Positions 1-7,990 of a stretch of 38,336 nucleotides of DNA are shown here, piece by piece. The stretch spans positions 1 through 38,336 of the forward strand of contig JAKPYU010000528.1 of NCBI GenBank assembly GCA_029568995.1. The letters run 5' to 3'. Numbering within the stretch: position 1 is the first letter of the stretch; each line of letters starts with the position of its first letter. Both the position numbers and the translations under genes were made by a program. The DNA is from Candidatus Omnitrophota bacterium (GTDB lineage: Bacteria; Hinthialibacterota; Hinthialibacteria; Hinthialibacterales; JAKPRU01). Below the pieces are notes generated by a model. That model saw only the letters and a program-made list of their open reading frames with translations. It was not told the origin of the DNA and ran no database searches.

Positions 1-305
1 TCGTGCTGTTTTGGAGCATCTCGCCGATGGCTCTGTTGCTCTCCATGCTGCTGTATGGAGCCGGGAATAGTGTCACCTATTTTTCAAGTTTGTATTACGG
101 GATGGTGTTTCGGACGGTACGCGGGCGGAACACGGCGATTCATGAATCCACAATCGGTGGCGGCTTCTTGTGCGGCGCGTTTGTCGGGGGGCTGGTTGCG
201 GAACGATGGGGATTGTCTGCGCCGTACCCACTGTGCGCAGGGATCACCCTTGTCGCCACCAGTCTGTGGGCAATCGCGGCCCGGCGAGAAAGTCGTGCGG
301 TGTAG
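1..305 (+). CDS. MFS transporter, C-terminal fragment (runs in from outside the window)
   Basis: The reading frame is open from the first base of the window, so the start lies upstream; about 100 residues are visible. They contain two hydrophobic stretches typical of the last helices of a major facilitator superfamily permease. A helix with the pattern YGAGNSVTYFSSLYYGMVF is followed by a loop (RTVRGRNTAIHES), a glycine-rich helix (GGGFLCGAFVGGLVAERWG) and a final helix ending in charged residues (AARRESRAV). The glycine-rich helix followed by a short loop and a last helix is the usual end of a 12-helix MFS protein. The substrate cannot be judged. The gene converges on the minus-strand glycosyltransferase 24 bases away, with no clear terminator between them. 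Confidence 0.7.
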   Translation, partial: VLFWSISPMALLLSMLLYGAGNSVTYFSSLYYGMVFRTVRGRNTAIHESTIGGGFLCGAFVGGLVAERWGLSAPYPLCAGITLVATSLWAIAARRESRAV

Positions 306-329
306 GGTGGGATCGAGCCTTTCTGCGGG

Positions 330-1349
330 CTAGCCCACCAGTGGCTTCGTCCATCGCCTCACGATAAATCCCCGCACCAGGAAATACGGGGCCTTCGGCA
401 GGTTGACCAGGTAGGCCAGGATCAACGGGAAAAACTGGTCCCGCAGGTTCGTCATCCCGTACCAATTCCATTCCTCTTTCAGAAAAGTCCCCAGAATATA
501 GCGAATCCCGCAGTTTTTCAGCAGAAATCGAATCCGGCCCCGGTGGTATTTGTAGTAGTACTTTCGGGAATTCTTCTCGGTTCCGAAGGTCTCAAAATGC
601 AGAACCACGGACGAGGGAATATACATCACCTTGTATCCCAGCCTTCGCGCCGCAACCGCCATGTCCAAATCGTCGAAATACAGTTTGAATCCGCTGTCCA
701 ATAGCCCGATTGCATCCAGCAATTCCCGCCGCACCGCCAAGGAAGCGCCTGTCACATACTCTACCTCTCTCGGCAAGTCGTATTGCGCCTGGTCACGTTC
801 CCCGTACCCGATATGAAATGACATGGCATTTGGCGTAATCACTCCCCCCGCGTGCTGGATCGTGCTCCCGTCCAGGAACAGCAACTTCGACCCCGCCACC
901 CCCACGGTCGGATCCGTCAACATCGCAAAAACCAGCTCTTCGATCCAGCCAGGACGCACACAGGTATCCACATTCAACAGAATGACAATCGATCCGTGGC
1001 TCTGTCGGATGCCGATGTTGCATCCCTTGGCAAATCCGTAATTCTTCCGATTCTGAATAATGTTGATCTGGTACGCGTACAGCTGCGCCAGTTGCACCGA
1101 ATTGTCGCTCGATGCATTATCCACCAGGATGATTTCCTTGTTCGGATAATCGTTCTTGAGGACGGTCTCCAGGCATCGCCGAATGAACATCTGCCCGTTG
1201 TAATTGAGGATAATCACGGAAACGAGCGGAGGATTCTGGAAATGATGGGACCGGCCGGCCGTGATGGGGTCCGGGGGGAGATCTTCACCCAGGACATTTT
1301 GATCCACAATCAGGTCGCCGGGTTTCGCGGGGGATTCCTGGTCTGACAT
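330..1349 (-). CDS. Family 2 glycosyltransferase (rhamnosyltransferase-like)
   Basis: This 339-residue protein has a GT-A fold glycosyltransferase family 2 domain from about residue 43. The start VSVIILNYNG is followed by the nucleotide-binding stretch EIILVDNASSDNS (73-85) and the metal-site variant NVD at 126-128. TGASLAVRRE (200-209) and the FDDLD region (225-229) are acceptor and catalytic parts typical of WbbL-like rhamnosyl transferases. The C-terminus (about 260-339) is basic and amphipathic, which suits attachment to the inner membrane face. The first 40 residues are not part of the domain. It is the last gene of the minus-strand run, 88 bases after the PIN/TRAM gene. Likely role: adding a sugar to an O-antigen, capsule or exopolysaccharide chain. 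Donor and acceptor are unknown. Confidence 0.85.
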   Translation of the reverse strand: MSDQESPAKPGDLIVDQNVLGEDLPPDPITAGRSHHFQNPPLVSVIILNYNGQMFIRRCLETVLKNDYPNKEIILVDNASSDNSVQLAQLYAYQINIIQNRKNYGFAKGCNIGIRQSHGSIVILLNVDTCVRPGWIEELVFAMLTDPTVGVAGSKLLFLDGSTIQHAGGVITPNAMSFHIGYGERDQAQYDLPREVEYVTGASLAVRRELLDAIGLLDSGFKLYFDDLDMAVAARRLGYKVMYIPSSVVLHFETFGTEKNSRKYYYKYHRGRIRFLLKNCGIRYILGTFLKEEWNWYGMTNLRDQFFPLILAYLVNLPKAPYFLVRGFIVRRWTKPLVG

Positions 1350-1437
1350 GAACGATACTCTTGCGGTTCAGATTTGCCTCGCGCTTGGTTGGCTGCCTAG
1401 TTTGACAGACAGGGAAGGGAAATGGTAGTGCTCAGCC

Positions 1438-2520
1438 TTACGATGAAGCTTCGATCTCGCGACTCTGCCGTCTTGTCGTTCCCGGTTTGCCCGAATCCAC
1501 CGCCTTGTATTCGATCAGGACGCTTGGACGCGCGAACACCATCTGCCCGGAAGCCGTCTGGATAATCGAGGATACTTCCGCCTCGATCGTCTGGCCGATC
1601 AACCCACGCCCCTTCTCCACAACAACCATCGTTCCGTCCTCAAGGTACCCGATCCCCTGGTTCTCTTCTTTCCCTTCGCGCACCAGGGCAACATCCAGAC
1701 GTTCTCCCGGCAGAATTGCCCGCTTGAGAGACAGGGACAACTGATTAATGTTAACTGTCTTAACTTGCTCGATTTCCGCAACTTTGCTTAAGTTGAAATC
1801 TACGGTATAAACAACGCCGACGTGCTGCTTTGCCAAGGCCAGAAGCTTGCGGTCCACTGTATCCTCGCCGGGAGAATCGACCGAGAGAATCTCCAGCTCG
1901 ATGCGCGGATTGCTGCGGAGATTCTCCAGGATCTCCAACCCCCGTCGCCCTTTGCTGCGCTTCTGATGATTGGTGGAATCGGACAGTGCCTGAAGTTCCT
2001 CCGTCACGAACTTCGGTACGACATACAGTCCGTCCAGGAATCCGGTTCTTGCCATATCGGCAATTCGCCCGTCAATGAGAACGGACGTGTCGACAAACCT
2101 CGCTCCCAACAGGCGTCGCTCGTCCGGAGTGACGAACTTCGATGCTGTAAAGTCCAGACGATGTGCTGACCGTAGACCGACAACCCCTCCGAAATATCCC
2201 ATCAAAAGGTGCAATCCAATCTGCAGCGGCGCTCGGATGTCATCCGGAATGACATCCGACAACGGCATCAAAATCAACGCCGATATCGACAAGCCGCACA
2301 CCAGTCCGAACAATCCCATAATCAACTGTTGGGTGAAAAGGACCTTGATGCGGCTCTCGATATAGACCAGAAGGACAGGCAATACGAATGCGAAGGGAAG
2401 GATCAGGATATAATCCCCCGGCAAGAAATATTCGAAGAATTGCTGCAGATAGACATAAGTCAAGTAACAGCCCAGGAGAATGAAGATCGTACGAAGGATG
2501 CGTAAATACGGATCTCTCAT
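1438..2520 (-). CDS. PIN/TRAM domain membrane protein (YacL-like putative RNase)
   Basis: The 360-residue protein begins with about four membrane helices (residues 8-120), a GLRSAHRLDF linker, then a PIN nuclease domain (about 140-250). Acidic residues stand at the expected places: D144 in FVDTSVLIDGR, E174/E175, D220/D223 and D241 in VYTVDFN. A TRAM-type beta-barrel, which binds RNA, follows at about 265-330, then a polar tail. This architecture matches YacL of Bacillus and its relatives, thought to be membrane-tethered ribonucleases, although the substrate is poorly known. It starts only 24 bases after radA ends, and radA/yacL proximity is also seen in Firmicutes. Co-transcription with radA is likely. 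The identification is firm; the cellular role is not. Confidence 0.9.
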   Translation of the reverse strand: MRDPYLRILRTIFILLGCYLTYVYLQQFFEYFLPGDYILILPFAFVLPVLLVYIESRIKVLFTQQLIMGLFGLVCGLSISALILMPLSDVIPDDIRAPLQIGLHLLMGYFGGVVGLRSAHRLDFTASKFVTPDERRLLGARFVDTSVLIDGRIADMARTGFLDGLYVVPKFVTEELQALSDSTNHQKRSKGRRGLEILENLRSNPRIELEILSVDSPGEDTVDRKLLALAKQHVGVVYTVDFNLSKVAEIEQVKTVNINQLSLSLKRAILPGERLDVALVREGKEENQGIGYLEDGTMVVVEKGRGLIGQTIEAEVSSIIQTASGQMVFARPSVLIEYKAVDSGKPGTTRRQSREIEASS

Positions 2521-2544
2521 GATCGCAACAACCGTCTGACCAAT

Positions 2545-3942
2545 TCAGGTGGTACCACCCTCCTGGTGAAATATCCGGTCAATCGCTTCTATCACAGATT
2601 CTACCCCCGTGCAACGCGCCTGTGCAATCTGAGCCAATTGAATCTCTCGCAGATTGGGGGATGGCACAATCTGGTGGATAAATCCCAGTTGACAGGCTTC
2701 TGCCACACGCTGTTCCGCACCCTTCACACCGCGAATCTCCCCACTCAGTCCCATTTCCCCGAACACCACTGTCTGGGCAGGCAGCGCCTGGTCTCGGTCA
2801 CTGGAGACGATGGCCATGGCCACTGCCAGGTCCGAGGACGGTTCATCCAAATGAATACCCCCGGTGACATTCAAAAAAACATCCTTGGTTCCAAACGGGA
2901 TTCCCAGGCGCTTTTCGAGCACCGCCAGGACCATTGCCAACCGAAGCGGGTCTGCGCCGGAACAGGTACGTCTCGGAATGCCGTACCCGTGAAAGGGGGT
3001 CACCAGCGCCTGGACTTCAATCAGCAGGGGCCGATTTCCCTGCAGCGTCACAGTCACAAGCGAACCGGGCGGTTTATTAAATCCCTCGCCGAGAAACGCG
3101 GCGGAAGCGTTGCTCACCTCCTGGAGTCCTCGTCCGGTCATCTCGAACACGCCGATCTCGTGCGTGGAACCGAAACGATTCTTGGTCACACGTAAAATCC
3201 GGTAGGTGTAGTGCTGGTCCCCCTCGAAATAGAGCACAGCATCCACCAGGTGCTCCATCACTTTCGGTCCTGCGATACTCCCGTCCTTGGTGACCTGCCC
3301 AACCAGGATGATCGGAATCCCGGTCTCTTTTGCCATGCGGATCAATAACGCCGAGCAGTCTCGAACCTGCCCCACACTTCCCGGCGCGGCGCTCAGTTCG
3401 CTCCAATAGGTCGTCTGAATGGAATCCACAACAGCCAGATACGGGCGAATTTCGCGGATTGTTGCGAGAATATCTTCAACTCGTGTCTCCGCCTTTACCA
3501 GCAGATTCTCCGAACGCGCACCGATCCGGTCCGCGCGAAGTCTGATTTGCGAAAGCGATTCCTCGCCGGTCGTATATAGCACAGGCCCGCTGCTCCGCGC
3601 GATTCCCTCGCAGATCTGAAGAAGCAAGGTGGATTTACCGATCCCCGGTTCCCCGCCCAGGAGCAGAGTTGCTCCGGGCAGAATCCCCCCGCTGAGCGCA
3701 CGGTCCACTTCCTTCAGCCCAGTGGGCAGATGGCCGGTTTGATCGTCGCTGATATGGGCCAGGGGTATAGGTGAAGCGCCCATCCGACCCGATGATGACA
3801 GAACCGCCCCGCGAGCATCCGGGCGTTCGTCCACGATCTCTTCCGAGGCGGTGTTCCATTCACCGCATTGCGGGCAGCGACCGAACCACTTGGGCTGGGT
3901 ATTCCCGCAGGAGGCACAGGCATAAACGGTTCGACGTTTCAT
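2545..3942 (-). CDS. radA: DNA repair protein RadA
   Basis: RadA is a RecA-like, DnaB-type branch-migration helicase that acts in recombination and repair. In the 465-residue form starting MKRRTVYACASCG, all landmarks are present. There is an N-terminal zinc finger (C9, C12, C23, C26), Walker A GGEPGIGKS at 96-104, and the diagnostic KNRFG motif at 254-258. A C-terminal Lon-protease-like domain follows (about 290-465, with PSSDLAVAMAI) but should lack protease activity. The frame continues upstream to another ATG at 3975, which would add 11 residues (MLPGKCLPCSN). That ATG has GGAG close in front of it, whereas homology favours the start at 3942, so the start is unsure. The next gene downstream is the PIN/TRAM gene. 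Confidence 0.96.
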   Translation of the reverse strand: MKRRTVYACASCGNTQPKWFGRCPQCGEWNTASEEIVDERPDARGAVLSSSGRMGASPIPLAHISDDQTGHLPTGLKEVDRALSGGILPGATLLLGGEPGIGKSTLLLQICEGIARSSGPVLYTTGEESLSQIRLRADRIGARSENLLVKAETRVEDILATIREIRPYLAVVDSIQTTYWSELSAAPGSVGQVRDCSALLIRMAKETGIPIILVGQVTKDGSIAGPKVMEHLVDAVLYFEGDQHYTYRILRVTKNRFGSTHEIGVFEMTGRGLQEVSNASAAFLGEGFNKPPGSLVTVTLQGNRPLLIEVQALVTPFHGYGIPRRTCSGADPLRLAMVLAVLEKRLGIPFGTKDVFLNVTGGIHLDEPSSDLAVAMAIVSSDRDQALPAQTVVFGEMGLSGEIRGVKGAEQRVAEACQLGFIHQIVPSPNLREIQLAQIAQARCTGVESVIEAIDRIFHQEGGTT

Positions 3943-4102
3943 ATTCGAGCAGGGCAGACATTTTCCGGGGAGCATTCTCTCCGGGATGGAAGCCGCCCCC
4001 CAGTTCTTTCTCTTCCTCCATGATCTTCCATTGGTCTTATATGTCCCATTCGTCCCATCCTTTTCTTCAATTCATCATTCATCCTTCATCATTCATAATT
4101 TC
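3943..4102. repeat. Gap with short-word direct repeats between the GH57 gene and radA
   Basis: Between the GH57 stop and radA lies simple sequence built from short words. Bases about 4036-4058 repeat GTCCCAT/GTCCCAT-like words, and about 4064-4096 alternate TTCATCATTCAT and CCTTCATCATTCAT words. Similar words occur at 7948-7982. No coding potential or clear terminator is seen, apart from the possible 11-codon RadA extension to 3975. Confidence 0.5.
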
Positions 4103-6217
4103 TCACACGAACCACCGCCGAAGGTGCAGGTGAGGTCCCGGCAACGGAATCGACAGCACTCCTTCTTCCGGACAACGTTCGATAATCTCCCCATTCTCCA
4201 ACAGTTCCAGCGCGAATTCGAATGTGGTTGTTCGGACCGCACGGTCCGGCGAGGTCAATATGCTTGTGAGATCGACAAACACCTGGAGCGTCTTGTCCAT
4301 TCGGTGCAGTTGCACGTCGTATCGATCCTCAGTCAGATCGACATCGCATTCCACCGGAGAGGCGCAGATCAGACGCATGGAACACCGTCCGAGTGAGAAC
4401 GCATGGGCCAGGCGGGAACTGATGCACAGACGCATGGCCAAGCCGTCCTCCGTGGCCCCGTATAGACATTCGGACATCTCGTAGCTGGTGCGGTGCATGG
4501 TTCCGCCGGATTTCCCCGGCAGGTATTCGCTGGTCCCGGCCCATTCGAAAAAGCTCGTTCCCTTTGGATTCGGACGACGGAACAGACGGCCTCCAAGAGA
4601 GGGCGTCGCCAAGCCCTTTACGCGAATCGGTTTCTGCAGGCGGCTGGGAGGGTCCTGGCCAAGCAATTGGTAGACCGCTTGCAGACGATTTCGGAAGATC
4701 CGGTCGAAAATATGCGCGTGAATGCAGGGATGATCGTCCCCATACCACCAGAACCAATCGCTGGCCTCCGCGCGATAAATGTGTTCCCAGGCTTCGGCGC
4801 GACAATTCTCGTCCAGACGTCCCTGCTCGCGCACCAGTGTTTCTCGTGTCTGTCGGAGACAATCCCAGGCGATATTGTCTTCATCCCCACCGATCCAGAC
4901 CCGAAAATTCCGATTGATCCATGAGGCAGGGAACAAGTCCGCAATTGTGTTCTCCGGCGGAAGAAGTTCCAGTGCCTCGCTCACCGTGCAGCACTGGATT
5001 TCGGGATCGGATGTCAGGCGGGAGTACAGTGCATCCAGAAACGCAAGACCGTCGTCAGGGTAGTATTCCCAACAATTCTCTCCGTCCAAAATCACCGGGA
5101 TCAGACTGGGACTCTGCTGCCGATCCGCGATGGCGTGGAGACGCGAAAGGAAATCATCCACCGCGCGTTCTGCTGGAAATCGCGAATACTCGAATCCGAT
5201 CAGGTCGGATAATTTGTGGTCTCGAAAAATCAGGGTAATCGGCCCGGAGGGCGTCTCCACGGCATAAGGTTGATAAAGATTCTGTGGGCGCTTCCCGCCT
5301 TTCAATTTCGAGGCGAACAATACCGCCTCATCCGTGGCTGCCCACCGGATACCTGCTTCTACCAGGATGGCCAGCGCTTCTTGCGACACCGAGCCTTCCG
5401 CAGGCCACATCCCCCGTGGAGGCTGTCCGAATTCCTGTTCGTATTGACGCACGGCACGAGCCACATGTTCCCGCGCATCTTCCGGCGCGCGAAATGGCGG
5501 GCCGGGTAGACGGTCTTCCGGCTGGCTGAATCGGGCTATGTTGGAATCGCACAACAGCGGCAAAATCGGGTGGCAGAATGGAGTTGTAGTTACCTCCAGC
5601 ATCCCCGACTCTTGAAACCGGCGATGCGTGGGGATCACTTCAGCCATCAGGCGCTGATGTTCTGTCAGCACAATCCTCTTTTCTTCCTCAGTGAAATTCC
5701 TTCCTTTCTCGATGAGTACTGTCACGGGATTCTCGGGATGCATGCGGAAAATCGGGTCGATCCAAACCAGGTTGAACCAGACCTGCAAATCCCGGTAATC
5801 CTGTGCCGTGAATTCTGCCAGGCATCGCTCCAGGGAGTTCTTGCGTCTTTGCCACAGATTCTTGTACGGGCGGTGGGGACGAATCATCCACTGCTCGTTC
5901 GCATCGAAGAAATTCGTCAGGAGATAGCGTTTCTCGCTGTCAGTCAGGTCTTCGGCGGGTTTCCAGGACAGCCGCCAAGCCGTATCGGTCTGGCTTCCGT
6001 TCTCATACCCGTGAATCTGCTCAATCAGGCTGGGAACCAGGTTGATTGTCTGATGGACTTTCGGATATCGGCCTCCAAGCATCGCCATATCCACATAGTC
6101 CTTGGTGCAATGAAGGCGCACCCAGGGCAGAACCAGCTCTCCGGCCTCCGGGTCAAAATACGGCGGCTGATGCTGATGCCAGAATAAACAGAGGAGAATG
6201 CGTGGATTTGAAACCAT
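4103..6217 (-). CDS. Glycoside hydrolase family 57 (alpha-amylase/amylopullulanase type)
   Basis: This 704-residue protein has the GH57 seven-bladed catalytic fold with all expected motifs: HQHQPPY at 14-20, TTPFCHPILPLL at 211-222, and GMWPAEGS at 269-276 with nucleophile E274. ILDGEN at 376-381 carries acid/base D378, and SDWFWWYGDDHP lies near 486-497. A beta-sandwich-like C-terminal part (about 530-704) follows. No signal peptide is present, so it should act in the cytoplasm on alpha-1,4 (or alpha-1,6) glucan. The length and the VPSLIEQ segment resemble amylase/amylopullulanase members more than the short branching-enzyme members. It lies just downstream of glycogen synthase, which suggests turnover or shaping of a glycogen-like store. 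Exact specificity cannot be read from sequence. Confidence 0.9.
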   Translation of the reverse strand: MVSNPRILLCLFWHQHQPPYFDPEAGELVLPWVRLHCTKDYVDMAMLGGRYPKVHQTINLVPSLIEQIHGYENGSQTDTAWRLSWKPAEDLTDSEKRYLLTNFFDANEQWMIRPHRPYKNLWQRRKNSLERCLAEFTAQDYRDLQVWFNLVWIDPIFRMHPENPVTVLIEKGRNFTEEEKRIVLTEHQRLMAEVIPTHRRFQESGMLEVTTTPFCHPILPLLCDSNIARFSQPEDRLPGPPFRAPEDAREHVARAVRQYEQEFGQPPRGMWPAEGSVSQEALAILVEAGIRWAATDEAVLFASKLKGGKRPQNLYQPYAVETPSGPITLIFRDHKLSDLIGFEYSRFPAERAVDDFLSRLHAIADRQQSPSLIPVILDGENCWEYYPDDGLAFLDALYSRLTSDPEIQCCTVSEALELLPPENTIADLFPASWINRNFRVWIGGDEDNIAWDCLRQTRETLVREQGRLDENCRAEAWEHIYRAEASDWFWWYGDDHPCIHAHIFDRIFRNRLQAVYQLLGQDPPSRLQKPIRVKGLATPSLGGRLFRRPNPKGTSFFEWAGTSEYLPGKSGGTMHRTSYEMSECLYGATEDGLAMRLCISSRLAHAFSLGRCSMRLICASPVECDVDLTEDRYDVQLHRMDKTLQVFVDLTSILTSPDRAVRTTTFEFALELLENGEIIERCPEEGVLSIPLPGPHLHLRRWFV

Positions 6218-6411
6218 ACTTCACCTGCTATGCCTTGTTTCCGGAGGGTAGTGGGGGTGACGCAAAAAGATTGTCTCGGAACAAAGACATATCCGCCTAA
6301 CCCTCTCCCCCAAGTTTGGGGGAGATACAGAGGGGGTTGAACTCATTAGACTTACCAACCCCACCGCGCACCCTCCCTAACTTAACCACATTGCCTTTGG
6401 GAACAGGCGAA
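6218..6411. repeat. Intergenic gap with a CTCCCCC/GGGGGAG palindrome
   Basis: Between glgA and the GH57 gene is a perfect hairpin at 6305-6324: stem CTCCCCCAA, two-base centre, stem TTGGGGGAG. An AGAGGGGGTTGA tail follows. No T-run follows on the minus strand, so it is a poor intrinsic terminator. The hairpin and tail match the copy at 27521-27543 (stem CCTCCCCCGA, tail GGGGGTTGACT), so it is read as a dispersed palindromic repeat. Confidence 0.65.
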
Positions 6412-7872
6412 TCACACCCCAGCCTCTCGCAAAATCTTGCGATACAGCTTCTCATACGCACGGGCTGCCGTGGACCAGGAGAAATCCTGCGCCATCGCGC
6501 GCCGCACAATTTCGTTCCATCGTTGGGCCGTCCGGAATGCAACAATGGCACGGTCGACTGTATCTTTGAGCGCGGCTGCGGAGGATTCTTCAAAAACAAA
6601 TCCGTTTCCTTCCGGATCCTCATCGGCGTCCCGGATCGTGTCTGCCAGACCACCCGTACTTCGCACAATCGGGATGGTCCCGTATTTCAGACTATACAGC
6701 TGGCTTAATCCACAAGGCTCGTACCGTGACGGCATCAGGAACATGTCCGCGCCGGCTTCGATCAAGTGTGCCATCCGTTCATCATAGGCAATTCGCACAC
6801 CACAAGATCCCGAATACTCATTCCCAAGACGGCTCAGGGCTTCCTCCAGATTCAATTCCCCGGTCCCCAGGATCGTCAACGCCACATCGCTTTTCAATAG
6901 ATCCGGCAGAGCCTCGACCAGCAGATCGATCCCTTTCTGGTACGCCAATCTCGTGACAATGCCGATCAACGGCCTGGAAAGACATTCGGGACTCAACCCG
7001 AACTGTCGAATCAGCTCCTTCTTATTGGCGGCTTTGCCCTGGCTTACCGTTTCGGCACTGTAATTCCGTTCGATGAACGTGTCCGTTGCCGGGTCCCATG
7101 TGCTGTAATCCGCGCCGTTGAGGATTCCGCACAAACGCGCAGCGCGTTTGCGCAAGATCCCATTCAAACCGCAACCGAATTCCTCGGTCTGAATCTCTTC
7201 ACTGTATGCCTGGCTGACCGTCGAAAGGTAATCGGCATGAACCAGGCCGCCTTTCAGCAGGCTGATCTGTCCCCAGAATTCCACTCCGTCAATATGGAAC
7301 TGATCCCAGCCGATCCCGGCTATGGCAATCTGCTCCGCAGGAAATAATCCCTGGTAGGCCAAATTATGAATGGTGAATAGCGTTTTTAGATTGGATAATT
7401 CGGGATACAAATTGAATTCCGTTTTGATGAGCAGCGGAATCAGCGCGGTCTGCCAATCGTTGCAATGAATAATATCCGGAATCCAGGAAGACTTCTCCAG
7501 CCACTGAAGGACTCCCCGACAGAAAAACGAGAAACGAGCAAGGTTGTCCGGGTATCCGCGCCCCTCGACATCGTATAACCCTTCTCGATTAAAATAGGCA
7601 TCCTGCGCGATCAAATATACCGGTACTCTGCTGCCCGGCAGAATGGTCTTTTCAATAGCCCCGTCGACCGGCTCCGAGCCGATCAGGATCGATATCGGCC
7701 CCACCGGTTCGGTCGCAAATCCGCCTTCGGTAACCGCCCGATATTTGGGCATGCAGACAGCCATTTCATGCCCGAACTGCTCCAGGATCGGGGGCAGAGA
7801 TCCTGCTACATCCGCCAAACCTCCGGTCTTCGCAAGTGGCGCAACTTCAGAAGATACAATCAGAATCCTCAT
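6412..7872 (-). CDS. glgA: Glycogen (starch) synthase, GT5
   Basis: GlgA extends alpha-1,4-glucan chains from a nucleotide-sugar donor, usually ADP-glucose in bacteria. The 486-residue length is normal. The N-terminus carries the donor-binding loop KTGGLADV (15-22) right after the first strand (MRILIVSSEVAPLA). HCNDWQTALIP (136-146) is the acceptor-side motif. The C-terminal GT-B domain has R308/K313 in the TRLAYQKGID stretch and PSRYEPCGLSQ at 381-391, with the conserved acidic residue and Cys. It lies upstream of the GH57 amylase in the same direction with a 194-base gap. No glgC or glgB is in the window. The ATG at 7872 fits the family start exactly. Confidence 0.96.
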   Translation of the reverse strand: MRILIVSSEVAPLAKTGGLADVAGSLPPILEQFGHEMAVCMPKYRAVTEGGFATEPVGPISILIGSEPVDGAIEKTILPGSRVPVYLIAQDAYFNREGLYDVEGRGYPDNLARFSFFCRGVLQWLEKSSWIPDIIHCNDWQTALIPLLIKTEFNLYPELSNLKTLFTIHNLAYQGLFPAEQIAIAGIGWDQFHIDGVEFWGQISLLKGGLVHADYLSTVSQAYSEEIQTEEFGCGLNGILRKRAARLCGILNGADYSTWDPATDTFIERNYSAETVSQGKAANKKELIRQFGLSPECLSRPLIGIVTRLAYQKGIDLLVEALPDLLKSDVALTILGTGELNLEEALSRLGNEYSGSCGVRIAYDERMAHLIEAGADMFLMPSRYEPCGLSQLYSLKYGTIPIVRSTGGLADTIRDADEDPEGNGFVFEESSAAALKDTVDRAIVAFRTAQRWNEIVRRAMAQDFSWSTAARAYEKLYRKILREAGV

Positions 7873-7990
7873 TCGGTTCCATTCCTCCCGCTTCGATCAG
7901 AATGATGTCGCCTTAATTTAACCTCTGCAAATTCAAAAACAAAGTCGGTCTTATTTGTCCTGTTCGTTTTATTTGTCCCATTCCCTTCCG
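7873..7990. repeat. Short gap with GTCC-word repeats
   Basis: The 118-base gap between glgA and the secreted hydrolase gene carries repeated words of the form TTATTTGTCC at about 7948-7982 (ATTTGTCCTG, TTATTTGTCC), echoing the words at 4036-4058. No promoter or terminator could be defended. Confidence 0.4.
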
